Below are positions 52,347 through 61,086 of a stretch of 64,000 nt of DNA, piece after piece; positions within the stretch are counted from its first letter, which is position 1, and each line of letters starts with the position of its first letter. The translations under genes were made by a program, and so were the position numbers. A model generated the notes under the pieces. The model had not been told where the DNA came from. It was given only the letters and a program-made list of their open reading frames with translations, and ran no database searches. The stretch comes from Actinomadura macrotermitis (GTDB lineage: Bacteria > Actinomycetota > Actinomycetes > Streptosporangiales > Streptosporangiaceae), in assembly GCF_009604375.1 (NCBI RefSeq), contig NZ_WEGH01000004.1:124001-188000 (forward strand), given 5' to 3'.

Positions 52347-52987
52347 CGCAGCCCCTTGGAGGTGGTCAGTCGTGCCAGCAGGACGAACGCCAGGTCCAGC
52401 AGCAGCGCGAGCAGCGCCACCCCCAGCGTGCCGGCGACGGTGTCGTTGAGGGCGTTGGCGCCGCCGATCCGGGCCAGCCCCTGGAAGATCAGCTCGCCGA
52501 GCCCGGGGCCGGCCACCGCCGCCGCGATGGCCGCGATCGCCACCGTCATGATCGTGGCGACCCGCACCCCGGTGAGCACCACGGGCCACGCCAGCGGCAG
52601 CCGGACCCGCACCAGCCAGCCCGCCGCGCCGAGCCCCATGCCGCGCGCCGCCTCCTCGACCGCGCCCGGCACCGACTCCAGCCCGGTGATGGTGTTGCGC
52701 AGGATGGGGAACACCGCGTACAGCGCCAGCGCGGTGATCGTCGGCGCGAGGCCGAGCCCGAACAGCGGGATGAGCAGCCCGAACAGCGCCAGCGACGGGA
52801 CCGTCAGCATCGTCCCGGCCACCCCGAGCGCCACCTGGCTCGCCCGCGGCCGCCCCTGCACCGCGATCCCGAGGCCGATGCCGAGCACCGCCGCGACCGC
52901 CACCGCGATCAGCACGACCTCGGCGTGCTCGGCCGTCATCTGCAGGATCCGCGGCCACCGCTCGGCGAGGTACTCGCTGAAGCTCAT
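52343..52987 (-). CDS. Osmoprotectant ABC permease (OpuCB-like)
   Basis: 214 aa. Five to six helices; VEEAARGMGLGAAGWLVRVR is the EAA loop, and RNTITGLESVPGAV matches the partner permease. First gene of the importer operon (order: permease, ATPase, permease, binding protein). Its ATG lies 65 bp from the stop of the next upstream gene. Confidence 0.9.
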   Translation of the reverse strand: MSFSEYLAERWPRILQMTAEHAEVVLIAVAVAAVLGIGLGIAVQGRPRASQVALGVAGTMLTVPSLALFGLLIPLFGLGLAPTITALALYAVFPILRNTITGLESVPGAVEEAARGMGLGAAGWLVRVRLPLAWPVVLTGVRVATIMTVAIAAIAAAVAGPGLGELIFQGLARIGGANALNDTVAGTLGVALLALLLDLAFVLLARLTTSKGLR

Positions 52988-53052
52988 ACCTGAGAATCTG
53001 CCCAGGGGTGATCGTCAAAACAAGGCCTGGGCGCGATCTTCCGCGGCGGCTG

Positions 53053-53721
53053 TCAGCCGGTGAGCACTCCGTCCTCGATGGCGAGGGTGCGGCCGGCCAG
53101 GTCCAGGGAGCGCTCGTCATGGGTGGCGACCAGGACGGCGGCGCCGGTGTCGCGGGCGTGCGCGGCCAGCAGTTCCATGACGGCGCGGCCCCGCGCGCGG
53201 TCCAGGCTCGCGGTGGGCTCGTCGGCCAGCAGCACCGGCGCGCCGGTGTAGAGGGCCTGCGCGACGCAGGCGCGCTGGCGTTCGCCGCCCGACAGCCGGT
53301 CCGGGTAGCGGCCGGCCTTGCCGGCCAGGTCGACGGCGGCGAGCAGGCGGGCGGCGTCCCGCTGGTCGGCGGCGGTCGGCCGGTGGCCGGTGACGACGCG
53401 GCGGGCGATCAGGTTCTCCTGGACCGTCAGGTACGGGATCAGCGCGCCGGCCTGCAGGATGTAGGCGACCTGGCGGGCGATCCGGTCCAGCCGCTGCCCG
53501 GTCATGTCCGCGCCGAGCAGGGAGACCTCGCCGGCGGTCGGCTTCAGCAGGCCGCCCGCGACGGCGAGCAGGGTCGTCTTGCCCGACCCGCTCGGGCCGA
53601 GCAGGGCGACCAGCTCGCCCCGGTCCAAGGTGAGGTCGACGCCGTGCAGGACCTCGGCGTCGCCGTAGGAGTGGCGGACGCCGCGCAGGGCGAGGGGGGC
53701 GGTGGCGAGCGCGGCGGTCAT
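53053..53721 (-). CDS. ABC exporter ATPase (MacB/LolD-like)
   Basis: 222 aa. Walker A GPSGSGKTT, signature LSGGERQR, Walker B VLLADEPTASLD, H-loop VATHD. The length and LHGVDLTLDRGELVALLGPS match the MacB/LolD family. Its start overlaps the FtsX-like permease stop by ATGA. Regulated by the divergent TetR. Confidence 0.92.
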   Translation of the reverse strand: MTAALATAPLALRGVRHSYGDAEVLHGVDLTLDRGELVALLGPSGSGKTTLLAVAGGLLKPTAGEVSLLGADMTGQRLDRIARQVAYILQAGALIPYLTVQENLIARRVVTGHRPTAADQRDAARLLAAVDLAGKAGRYPDRLSGGERQRACVAQALYTGAPVLLADEPTASLDRARGRAVMELLAAHARDTGAAVLVATHDERSLDLAGRTLAIEDGVLTG

Positions 53722-54734
53722 GCGTTCCTCCCGAGGGACAGCAGCGGGTCGACGGTGAGCAGGCGGCGCAGCGAGCCGGCCGAGGCGCCGAGCGCGAGGG
53801 CGGCCAGCAGGGCGGCCGACAGCGCGGCGGACCGGCCGGGCAGCGAGAAGGTCCCGGCGGGCATCGCGGCGCCGATGGCGAGGACGGCGGCGAAGCCGAG
53901 CAGCACGCCGAGCGCGGTCGTCGCGGCGACCTGGAGCAGGTAGGAGCCGACCAGCAGGCGGGCGCGGGCGCCGGTGGCGCGCAGCACCGCCAGGGTCGCC
54001 TCCTTCTGCATGGTGAAGATCCAGAAGACGGTGCCGATGAGCAGCGCGGCGACCGCCAGCAGGAAGCCGCGGATCATGGTGACGGTGCCGGTCTCGGCGG
54101 CGTAGCCGGGGACGGCCTCGATGGCGGCGTCCTTGGTGACGGCCTCGGTGCCCGGGACGGCGGCGGCGATCGCCTTCGCCGCGGCGGCGGGGTCGCGGGC
54201 GTCCACCAGGTAGACGCCGGCGTCTGGCCTGGCGGGCTGGGTCCTCCGCCACACCTCCAGCGGCACCCGGGCGACGGCGGTGTGCTGCACCGAGCCGAGG
54301 TCGGCGAACCCCGCGACGCGGACCCGCACGCCGCCGGGCTGCAGGGTGAGCGTGTCCCCCACGCGCGCCTTCAAGGTCCGGTCCAGGACGATCCCGCCGG
54401 CACGGGTGTCCACGCCCATGAGCGCGACCGGCAGGCCGCCGGCCTGCGCCATCGACTGGCCGAGCGGGCGGACGGCGGTCACCCCCGGCACCGCGGCGAT
54501 CTTCGCGGCGGCCGACTCCGGCAGCGCGCTGCGCGAGACCGTCTTCTCCGCGCCGGCCGAGTAGACCACGACCTGGCCGGGCAGCCGCTGGAGCCCCGAC
54601 ACGCCCGCCTCGCCGAGCCCGACCGCGAGGCCGGTCAGCATGAACACCAGGAAGGCGACGAGCCCGACGAGCACGGCGGTCAGCCCGAAGCGCACGCGCC
54701 CGTGACGGATCTCCCGCCAGGCGAGGAACCACAT
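53718..54734 (-). CDS. FtsX/MacB-like ABC permease
   Basis: 338 aa. The N-terminal helix (RFGLTAVLVGLVAFLVFMLT), a large extracytoplasmic MacB-PCD-like domain (about 45-205) and three C-terminal helices (LLAVAALLIGTVFWIFTM, VAATTALGVLLGFAAVLAIG and ALLAALALGASAG) form the FtsX topology. GAAGGCC precedes the ATG. With the neighbouring ATPase it exports an unknown compound. Confidence 0.88.
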   Translation of the reverse strand: MWFLAWREIRHGRVRFGLTAVLVGLVAFLVFMLTGLAVGLGEAGVSGLQRLPGQVVVYSAGAEKTVSRSALPESAAAKIAAVPGVTAVRPLGQSMAQAGGLPVALMGVDTRAGGIVLDRTLKARVGDTLTLQPGGVRVRVAGFADLGSVQHTAVARVPLEVWRRTQPARPDAGVYLVDARDPAAAAKAIAAAVPGTEAVTKDAAIEAVPGYAAETGTVTMIRGFLLAVAALLIGTVFWIFTMQKEATLAVLRATGARARLLVGSYLLQVAATTALGVLLGFAAVLAIGAAMPAGTFSLPGRSAALSAALLAALALGASAGSLRRLLTVDPLLSLGRNA

Positions 54735-54753
54735 ATGACGGCCTTCCTTGTTT

Positions 54754-54818
54754 CCGACAGTGTGTAGGCAAAGATACCTACGGCCTGTCGGAATGCCAAG
54801 TTACCGACAGCCTGTCGG
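54754..54818. promoter_or_regulatory. Two TetR operators with exporter/regulator promoters
   Basis: Site B (54804-54818) is a perfect CCGACAG-C-CTGTCGG palindrome. Site A (54754-54791) has the same arms CCGACAG and CTGTCGG wider apart, with TAGG/CCTA inside. They lie between the exporter and the TetR. TAGAAT at 54825-54830 is 6 nt before the TetR GTG. Confidence 0.8.
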
Positions 54819-54836
54819 AAAACGTAGAATGGGCGG

Positions 54837-55424
54837 GTGCCGAAGATCAGCGAGCCCACCGTCGCCGAGCACCGCGCCCGCCAGCTGAGGACGCTGCTCG
54901 ACGCCGCGCGCGCCCTCGTGGCCGAGGAGGGCATCGAGGCGCTGTCGCTGGCGGCGCTCGCCCGCCGCGTCGGCCTGTCCCGGCCGAGCCTGTACGAGTA
55001 CTTCCGCTCCCGCGACGACCTGGTCGCCGCGATCGTGGAGGAGGAGCTGCCGCGCTGGGCGGAGCTGACCGAGCGCGCCCTCAGCGGACCGGCCGACCTG
55101 GTCGGCAAGATCGAGGCCTACGTCCGGGCGCAGCTGGTGGTGATGACCGACGGGCGGCACGCCGCCGCCGTCGCGCTGGTGGAGCACGCCCTCGCCGAGC
55201 CCGCCCGCGAGCGCATCCGCGACGGGCACGCGATGCTGATGAAGCCGCTGGTCACCGCGCTGGCCGAGGCCGGGGTGCCCGATCCGGGGCTGCGCGCCGA
55301 GCTGGTGCAGGGCGTGGTGGACGCCGCCGCCGGCGCGGCGCAGCGCCGCCCCGGCCGGGCCGAGGCCGTCATCGAGGCGGCCGTCGCCCAGGCCGTGCAC
55401 GGCCTCGGCGGCGGGGCCTCCTAG
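54837..55424 (+). CDS. TetR-family repressor of ABC exporter
   Basis: 195 aa, GTG start, leaderless. HTH: ARALVAEEGIEALSLAALAR then RVGLSRPSLYEYFRSRDDLV. The C-terminal domain is TetR-like. Divergent from the FtsX/ATPase pair with two palindromes between, so it should repress both directions until a substrate of the exporter binds. It ends in a CTAG shared with the convergent HxlR gene. Confidence 0.9.
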   Translation: MPKISEPTVAEHRARQLRTLLDAARALVAEEGIEALSLAALARRVGLSRPSLYEYFRSRDDLVAAIVEEELPRWAELTERALSGPADLVGKIEAYVRAQLVVMTDGRHAAAVALVEHALAEPARERIRDGHAMLMKPLVTALAEAGVPDPGLRAELVQGVVDAAAGAAQRRPGRAEAVIEAAVAQAVHGLGGGAS

Positions 55425-55804
55425 CGGTCCGCCGCGGGCCCGCCGGACTGCACGTGGCGGGTGCCCCAGGTGACCAGGGGGCCGATGGCCGCCATGAACT
55501 CGGCGCCCTGGAGCGTCGGGCGGTAGAGGATCTGGACCGGGGTCGTCGGGACCACCTCGCGCTCCAGGAGGCCGAGCTCCTCCAGCTCCTTCAGCCGCGC
55601 CGACAGGAGCCGGTCGGAGATGCCCGGGACCATGCGGCGGTAGTCGCGGAACCGGCGGGCGCCGCGGTTGGCGGCCAGCAGGACGGCGCCCGTCCAGCGC
55701 CGGCCGACGAGCTCGAGCAGGCGCTGGTAGGCCTGGCAGGTGCCCAGGTCGAGATCGGGGACGGCGGCGGCCTCGTCGAGGGTGCGCTGATCCGGTGAAA
55801 GCAC
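55421..55804 (-). CDS. HxlR-family regulator
   Basis: 127 aa, GTG start. Winged helix of the HxlR/DUF24 type: TCQAYQRLLELVGRRWTGAV, then ISDRLLSARLKELEELGLLE and the wing VVPTTPVQILYRPT. One Cys at about residue 23 (GTCQAY) could sense aldehydes or oxidants, as in the family. A 17-bp palindrome covers its start codon. Divergent from the flavin oxidoreductase gene, its likely target. Confidence 0.9.
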   Translation of the reverse strand: MLSPDQRTLDEAAAVPDLDLGTCQAYQRLLELVGRRWTGAVLLAANRGARRFRDYRRMVPGISDRLLSARLKELEELGLLEREVVPTTPVQILYRPTLQGAEFMAAIGPLVTWGTRHVQSGGPAADR

Positions 55805-55819
55805 TTACCTAAAGTAAGT
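55803..55819. promoter_or_regulatory. HxlR operator over start codon
   Basis: ACTTAC-CTAAA-GTAAGT is a perfect inverted repeat overlapping the GTG start of the HxlR gene. TACTTT on the minus strand is 6 nt before that GTG, so binding blocks a leaderless promoter. Confidence 0.75.
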
Positions 55820-55894
55820 TGCTACCCGCCGGATGGGCAAGGCGGACCGCGCTCACCAGACTTGACCCATGATTCACCGGCGCACGGCGGAAAG

Positions 55895-57208
55895 ATGACC
55901 ACCGCGGCGGCGGCCTTCGCCGCGCCGCCCGAGCTGGCGGGCCGGGTCGTGGAGCCCGGCCATCCGCGCTACCGGCTGCTGCGCTCGACCTACACCCGGG
56001 TCGGGAGCCCCGCCGCCGTGGTGCTCGCGCGCGACGCCCGCGACGCCGCCGCCGCGCTGGCGGCCGCCCAGGACCAGGGCCTGGCCCTCACGGTGCGCAG
56101 CGGCGGCCACGCGATGTCGGGCCGGTCCACCAACGACGGCGGCGTGGTGCTGGACCTGTCGGGCATGAACGGCGTCGAGGTCCTGGACCGCGCGGCGGGG
56201 CTGGTGCGGCTCGGGCCGGGCGCCCGCTGGGGCGCGGTCGCCGAGCGGCTCGCCCGGGACGGGCTGGCGATCAGCTCCGGCGACCACGGCAACGTGGCGG
56301 TGGGCGGCCTGGCCACCGGCGGCGGGATCGGCTGGCTCGTCCGCCGGTACGGGCTCACCGTCGACAACGTCCGCGCCGCCGAGGTGGTGCTCGCCGACGG
56401 CACGCAGGTGCGCGCGGACGAGCGCCGCCACCGGGACCTGTTCTGGGCCGTGCGCGGGGCGGGCGCCGGCGTGGGCGTCGTGACGTCGGTCGAGATCGAG
56501 GCGATGCCGCTGCGCCGGATCGGCGTCGTGGAGATGGCGTTCGAGGCCAAGGCCGACGGGAAGGCGCTGGTCCGCTGGGCCGCCGCCATGGCCGCCTCGC
56601 CCCGGGAGGTCACCACCGGCGCGTTCCTGGCCCGCGACGGGAGCCGCGCCGTGCTCGTGGTGACCGCCGCCGTCGCCGCCGACGACCCCGAGGCGGTGCG
56701 CGCGGCCCTGCGGCCCCTGCTGTCGGGCCCGCGGCCGCTCCAGGCCAAGGCGCGGATGGCCCCCTACACCGCCCTCGTGTCCACCGCGCACGAGCACCGC
56801 AACGCCGGGCAGCAGCGCGCGTCCAGCACCAGCGCGCTGCTGCCGGAGATGACGCCGGAGGCGGCCCGCGCGCTGATGCGCGCCGCGCGGGTCCTGCCCG
56901 GGGCGATGGTGCACCTGCGCTGGATCGGCGGCGCGCCGAACGACGTCGCGGCGGACGCCACGGCGTTCGCGCACCGCGACGCCAAGGTCTTCGCCAGCCC
57001 GCTGTTCCCGCCGCCCGGCACCTGGGACGACCTCAGGCGGGCCTGGGAGCCGGTCTGGGCGCACGGCCCCGGCTCGTACGTGAACTTCGAGAGCACCACG
57101 GGCGCCGACGCGTTCGACCGCTCCTACCCCGGCGCCACCGGGGCGCGGGTGAAGGAGCTGTGGCGCCGCTACGACCCCGGCGGGGTCTTCCGCCCCCTGC
57201 CGATCTGA
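55895..57208 (+). CDS. FAD-linked oxidase (BBE-like)
   Basis: 437 aa from the ATG at 55895 (GGCGGAAAG upstream). FAD-binding PCMH domain: LALTVRSGGHAMSGRSTNDG (His of SGGH is the usual 8-alpha FAD attachment). DHGNVAVGGLATGGGIGWLV replaces the second Cys attachment of berberine bridge enzymes, so a mono-covalent flavin is expected. The C-terminal BBE segment is EPVWAHGPGSYVNFESTTG. No signal peptide. Substrate unknown. Confidence 0.9.
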   Translation: MTTAAAAFAAPPELAGRVVEPGHPRYRLLRSTYTRVGSPAAVVLARDARDAAAALAAAQDQGLALTVRSGGHAMSGRSTNDGGVVLDLSGMNGVEVLDRAAGLVRLGPGARWGAVAERLARDGLAISSGDHGNVAVGGLATGGGIGWLVRRYGLTVDNVRAAEVVLADGTQVRADERRHRDLFWAVRGAGAGVGVVTSVEIEAMPLRRIGVVEMAFEAKADGKALVRWAAAMAASPREVTTGAFLARDGSRAVLVVTAAVAADDPEAVRAALRPLLSGPRPLQAKARMAPYTALVSTAHEHRNAGQQRASSTSALLPEMTPEAARALMRAARVLPGAMVHLRWIGGAPNDVAADATAFAHRDAKVFASPLFPPPGTWDDLRRAWEPVWAHGPGSYVNFESTTGADAFDRSYPGATGARVKELWRRYDPGGVFRPLPI

Positions 57209-57235
57209 TCGCTCCCGGCGGAGGGCGGCGCGCCG

Positions 57236-58141
57236 TCACGCCGGGTCGTAGGCGACGCCGGTCAGGTCCTCCGACAGGGTCCACAGCCGGCGGCCCGTCT
57301 CGGGGCGGCCCGCCTGGCCCGGCATGATGGCCTTGGCGGGCGTGCCCCGGTAGCCGAGCAGGCGCGGCCCGTAGCAGGCGCCGCCCTCGGCGGCCGGCGC
57401 GGTCGCGGCGTACAGGGTCGGCAGCGCGCCCATCGCGGCCGACTGCGCGACCAGCGCGTTGGCGGCGGCGTTCAGCCGGTCCTGCAGGGCGCTGCCGGCC
57501 ATCTTCGGGCCCGCCTGCTGCAGGTTGGTCGCGGCGTATCCGGGATGGGCGGCGTTGCTGGTCAGGCCGGCGTAGCGGCGGTCCAGTTCCTTGGCGAAGA
57601 CCAGGTTGGCGAGCTTGGACCAGCCGTAGGCGCCCCACTTGCGGTAGCCGCGCTCCCAGTTGGGGTCGTCGAAGCGCGGCCGCCCCATCCAGGCGGCCAT
57701 GCTGGTGACGGTGACGACGCGGGGCGCGGCGGCCGAGCGCAGCGCGGGCAGCAGCAGGCCGGTCAGCGCGAAGTGCCCGAGGTGGTTGGTGCCGAACTGC
57801 ATCTCGAAGCCGTCGGCGGTGGTGCGGTGCGGCAGCGCCATGACGCCGGCGTTGTTGACCAGCAGGTCCAGCGGCCCGTCGCCGTGCCGCTTGGCGAACT
57901 CGCGGACCGACGCCAGGTCGGCCAGGTCCAGCGAGGCCAGGGTGATGTCGCCGTCCGGGACGGCCGCGGTCATCTTGCCGAGGGCGTGCCGCCCGCGCTC
58001 GGCGCTGCGGCAGGCCAGCACCACCGCGGCGCCGTGCCGGGCCAGCTGCAGCGCGGTGTGGTAGCCGATGCCGCTGTTGGCGCCGGTTACGATGGCCCGC
58101 TTCCCGTGCAGATCAGGGATGTCGGACGCCGTCCAGCCCAT
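57236..58141 (-). CDS. Short-chain dehydrogenase/reductase (retinol dehydrogenase-like)
   Basis: 301 aa from the ATG at 58141 with GGAGGTG upstream. TGANSGIGYHTALQLARHGA is the cofactor motif, then LVNNAGVMA, TVTSMAAWMG (catalytic Ser region) and AYGWSKLANLVFAKEL (Tyr/Lys). This is the pattern of the classical SDR subgroup with retinol/steroid-like substrates. Substrate unknown; it converges with the FAD oxidase gene. Confidence 0.92.
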   Translation of the reverse strand: MGWTASDIPDLHGKRAIVTGANSGIGYHTALQLARHGAAVVLACRSAERGRHALGKMTAAVPDGDITLASLDLADLASVREFAKRHGDGPLDLLVNNAGVMALPHRTTADGFEMQFGTNHLGHFALTGLLLPALRSAAAPRVVTVTSMAAWMGRPRFDDPNWERGYRKWGAYGWSKLANLVFAKELDRRYAGLTSNAAHPGYAATNLQQAGPKMAGSALQDRLNAAANALVAQSAAMGALPTLYAATAPAAEGGACYGPRLLGYRGTPAKAIMPGQAGRPETGRRLWTLSEDLTGVAYDPA

Positions 58142-58202
58142 GGGGCACCTCCACGTCATATCGCGTTGCGACAAAGCTAGACGCGGTGTCAACCGGCGAC
58201 AA

Positions 58203-58241
58203 GCCGGGTGCACGGCGTGTGACGCACACCGCACACCCGGC
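58203..58241 (-). terminator. Hairpin downstream of glutathione peroxidase gene
   Basis: Perfect 8-bp arms GCCGGGTG / CACCCGGC around a 23-nt loop that has a further GTGT/ACAC pairing. Probable terminator for the minus-strand peroxidase gene. Confidence 0.5.
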
Positions 58242-58259
58242 CGCCGCACGGGCCGGGGA

Positions 58260-58748
58260 TCAGGCCGGCAGGGCCTTCTCGATGGCGGCGACGACCTCGT
58301 CCGACTCCGGCTCGGCCTGCGGCGCGAAGCGCGCGGCGACCGTGCCGTCGGGGGCGATGAGGAACTTCTCGAAGTTCCACCGGATGTCGCCGGTGTGCCC
58401 TTCGACGTCGGGGACGCCGACGAGCTCTCGGTAGAGGGGGTGCCGGCCCTCCCCGTTGACCTCCACCTTCTCGGTCATCGGGAAGGTCACGCCGTAGGTC
58501 GTCGAGCAGAACTGCTCGATCTCCTGCGCCGTTCCCGGCTCCTGCCCCATGAACTGGTTGCAGGGCACGCCGAGGACGGTGAAACCGCGCTCGGCGTACC
58601 GCTTCTGCAGGTTCTCGAGACCCTCGTACTGCGGGGTCAGGCCGCACCTGGAGGCGACGTTGACGACGAGCACGGCCTTGCCCCGGTACTGCCCTAGGTC
58701 CGCGGACCCGGTCCGCAGTCCTGCGATCTCTACGTCGAAGACAGACAT
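58260..58748 (-). CDS. Glutathione peroxidase-family thiol peroxidase
   Basis: 162 aa from the ATG at 58748. Peroxidatic C35 in VNVASRCGLTPQYEGLE, conserved CNQFMGQEP and the RWNFEKFLI motif. Bacterial homologues use thioredoxin/mycothiol rather than glutathione. Cys, not Sec, at the active site. No signal peptide. Confidence 0.95.
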   Translation of the reverse strand: MSVFDVEIAGLRTGSADLGQYRGKAVLVVNVASRCGLTPQYEGLENLQKRYAERGFTVLGVPCNQFMGQEPGTAQEIEQFCSTTYGVTFPMTEKVEVNGEGRHPLYRELVGVPDVEGHTGDIRWNFEKFLIAPDGTVAARFAPQAEPESDEVVAAIEKALPA

Positions 58749-58819
58749 GTGGCCGATCCTAGAAGATCGGCGCACCGCCGCCCCGCCGTGTGCACCGCCG
58801 GCGCCGCGCCGGCCCCGGC

Positions 58820-58975
58820 TCAGGTCCCCAGATCACTCACGAACACCGAAAGCGACTTGCCCGCGTTGCCGAGCTGGTCGAACGCGTTGTTCACCACCTG
58901 AGCCGCGGCCCGGGGGGAGGTGAGCAAGTAGAAGATGACGAAGGCGATGGCCACATAGCGGAGGTTCTTCTTCAT
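58820..58975 (-). CDS. 51-aa membrane protein, copy 1
   Basis: 51 aa (ATG 58975). A Lys-rich start, one hydrophobic helix (VAIAFVIFYLLTSP) and a polar C-terminal half (VVNNAFDQLGNAGKSLSVFV). It is clearly similar to the 51-aa protein at 59156-59311 (same length, same helix position, shared MKK..., AIAFV.., SP/RPE.AA..VN...LG..G.S.S.FVS pattern). Not a known family. The repeat and the conserved ends argue for function. Confidence 0.65.
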   Translation of the reverse strand: MKKNLRYVAIAFVIFYLLTSPRAAAQVVNNAFDQLGNAGKSLSVFVSDLGT

Positions 58976-59110
58976 CCGAACGCCGTCCCTGTTGTAGCGC
59001 AGCGACACACTGACCCGATCAGATTGTGCCCATCTGCTCCGACCCGCAAAGCGGGATTTTACTGTGACCAAGGGGCTAGCGGACGCTGACGGCCTATCGG
59101 GAACGACAGA

Positions 59111-59139
59111 GCCCCGTACCCGGATTCCGGGCACGGGGC
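59111..59139 (-). terminator. Terminator after small membrane protein copy 2
   Basis: Arms GCCCCGT / ACGGGGC with inner CCCGG / CCGGG (29 bp total, 3-nt loop) 17 bp beyond the stop codon. Strong, nearly perfect stem. Confidence 0.7.
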
Positions 59140-59155
59140 GGGCGGCGTTCCCGGG

Positions 59156-59311
59156 TCAGGGAATGGCGCTCACGAACTGCGACATCGACTCGGCCGCGGT
59201 GCCGAGCCCGCCCAGTCCGCTGTTGACCAGGCTGGCGGCCCCTTCGGGCCTGCTGATCACGTACCAGACGACAAACGCGATCGCGCCGAGCTTCAAGTGC
59301 TTCTTGTTCAC
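59156..59311 (-). CDS. 51-aa membrane protein, copy 2
   Basis: 51 aa from GTG 59311, with GAAGGTGGGGG upstream. Reads VNKKHLKLGAIAFVVWYVIS, then a RPEGAASLVNSGLGGLGTAA segment and ESMSQFVSAIP. Paralogue of the 58820-58975 protein: identical length, alignable throughout, with the helix at the same place. The hairpin downstream separates the two genes. Function unknown; may act as a small membrane peptide pair. Confidence 0.65.
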   Translation of the reverse strand: MNKKHLKLGAIAFVVWYVISRPEGAASLVNSGLGGLGTAAESMSQFVSAIP

Positions 59312-59449
59312 GTCCCCCACCTTCCGCGGTCACTCGCCTACACAGAGTGATTCCCCAGGCTGGGAGGGCATAGACCAACGCGGCACAAAAACCCGGCCAG
59401 GCGACCCCGCCGAAACGGGGCCGCCGGGACATCTCCGCTGGTGGGGCGG

Positions 59450-59749
59450 TCAGTCCGCCTTGGGCATGCCGTGCTCGGTGAGATAGCTCACATACATGGG
59501 CCGCAGCGCCTCACCGAGGTCCCCTTCGCCCGCATTGCGGAACTCCTCCAGCAGGGACAGGCCGTGGAACATGTCGAACTCGGCGCGGTCGACCTCCCCC
59601 ACGGCGGCGGCCGCGGCGGGGATGGCGCGCAGCAGGTCCCACAGGAAGCGGGCGTCGTGCCGCTCCTTGGCCCGCTTCACCGCCGCGTCGTGCAGTTCGG
59701 CGGTCGGCAGGTTGTCCAGTTCGTCCGCCCCGGCTTTCACATCGGTCAT
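59450..59749 (-). CDS. Conserved-looking small protein, unknown
   Basis: 99 aa from the ATG at 59749 (weak RBS). An all-helical, charged sequence: DELDNLPTAELHDAAVKRAK, then RHDARFLWDLLRAIPAAAAA and MFHGLSLLEEFRNAGEGDLG. No family recognised; the acidic N-terminus and conserved-looking WDLLRAIPAA suggest a genuine gene. 53 bp from the LCP gene and codirectional. Confidence 0.6.
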   Translation of the reverse strand: MTDVKAGADELDNLPTAELHDAAVKRAKERHDARFLWDLLRAIPAAAAAVGEVDRAEFDMFHGLSLLEEFRNAGEGDLGEALRPMYVSYLTEHGMPKAD

Positions 59750-59802
59750 GTCCTGGTCTCTAACCAGGCGAACGCGCCCTAATCGCGACGAGCGCGGCGG
59801 GC

Positions 59803-60885
59803 TCACTTGGTGACGGCGCTCCGCGGGACGGGCTGGTCGTCCTTCAGCGCGCCGAACAGCTGCCCGGCCAGGGTGCGGTTCCAGGTGATGTAGGCGCCGG
59901 CGACCGGCGAGGACCCGGCGCCGCCGATCGGGACGGTGGTGGTGACGCCGTCCCCGCCGGTGACGCCGCGCATCGCCCACATCATCCGGGCCAGGTCGTA
60001 CAGGTGGTCGCCGTCGTCGACCAGGAAGTTGGAGGTGGCGTTCATCGCCAGCGGGATGCTCGCCATCGGGTTCAGCAGCGTCCCGGGGCTGGTGGACTTC
60101 TTCATCAGCGCGCCGAAGAACTGCCGCTGGTGCTCCACCCGGTCCAGGTCGGCGCGGGCCGAGGCGCGGGTGCGCACGTAGCCGAGCGCCTTCCCGCCGT
60201 CCAGCGTCTGGCAGCCCGGCTGCAGGTCCAGGCCCGCCTTGGGGTCCTTCATCGGCTTCTTGACGCAGATGTCGACGCCGCCGATCGCGTCGACCACCCC
60301 GACGAACCCGCCGAAGCCGATCTCGGCGTAGTGGTCGATGTGCACGCCGGTGGCGCCCTCCAGCGTCCGCACCAGCAGCTTCGGGCCGCCGAAGGCGAAC
60401 GCGGCGTTCAGCTTGTTGGAGCCGTGGCCGGGGATCGGCAGGTAGGAGTCGCGCGGCAGGCTGACCAGGGTGGTGCCGCCCGCGCCGTAGTGCAGCAGCA
60501 TCATCGAGTCGGTGCGGCGCCCGGCGGCCTTGCCGGTGGCGAGCTTGTGCCGCTGCTCGCGGGTGAGGCCAGCGCGGCTGTCGGAGCCGACGATCAGCCA
60601 GTTGGTGCCGGGGGTGTCGGCGACCCGGCCGGCGTAGTCGACGAGCACCTGCTCGCGCTTCAGCCGCGCGTCGAAGAAGAAGTAGCCGCCGACGATCAGG
60701 ACCAGCACGAGCGCCAGCAGCCCGCCGACCACTTTCGGCCAGCGCCGGCCGTGCGGCCGCCGGACCCGGCCGCCGGGCGGCGGGCCCTGCCGGTACGGGT
60801 CGCCGTACCCGTGGAGCTGGTCGCCCTGGCGGGCGTAGGGGTCCTCCTCGGGAACAGGAGCCGGCCTGCTGCGCGCCACGCGCAT
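59803..60885 (-). CDS. LytR-CpsA-Psr (LCP) family protein
   Basis: 360 aa. A basic, Gly/Pro-rich cytoplasmic N-terminus, one transmembrane helix (about residues 52-71), then the LCP domain with NWLIVGSDSRAGLTREQRHK, TDSMMLLHY, LVSLPRDSYLPIPGHGSNKL and VRTRASARADLDRVEHQRQF. The conserved Arg/Asp residues bind polyprenyl pyrophosphate. LCP enzymes attach cell-wall glycopolymers to peptidoglycan. Confidence 0.93.
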   Translation of the reverse strand: MRVARSRPAPVPEEDPYARQGDQLHGYGDPYRQGPPPGGRVRRPHGRRWPKVVGGLLALVLVLIVGGYFFFDARLKREQVLVDYAGRVADTPGTNWLIVGSDSRAGLTREQRHKLATGKAAGRRTDSMMLLHYGAGGTTLVSLPRDSYLPIPGHGSNKLNAAFAFGGPKLLVRTLEGATGVHIDHYAEIGFGGFVGVVDAIGGVDICVKKPMKDPKAGLDLQPGCQTLDGGKALGYVRTRASARADLDRVEHQRQFFGALMKKSTSPGTLLNPMASIPLAMNATSNFLVDDGDHLYDLARMMWAMRGVTGGDGVTTTVPIGGAGSSPVAGAYITWNRTLAGQLFGALKDDQPVPRSAVTK

Positions 60886-61086
60886 CTCCTCCTCGGGGCC
60901 TGGGAGCCAGACCCGGTATCGGTACTGCCGTCGACCTTAGACAAGGCCGGCGCCTGCTCGCGTCGGCCCCCCGCATGAATCAGGGGCAGGGCATCGTCAC
61001 CCTCACATGTGACGTTCTCCCCTGACGGCCTCCTCCTACCGATGCACACTGCCCCTGGGGTCGTACGCATCGGAGAGGGGCGGCGG

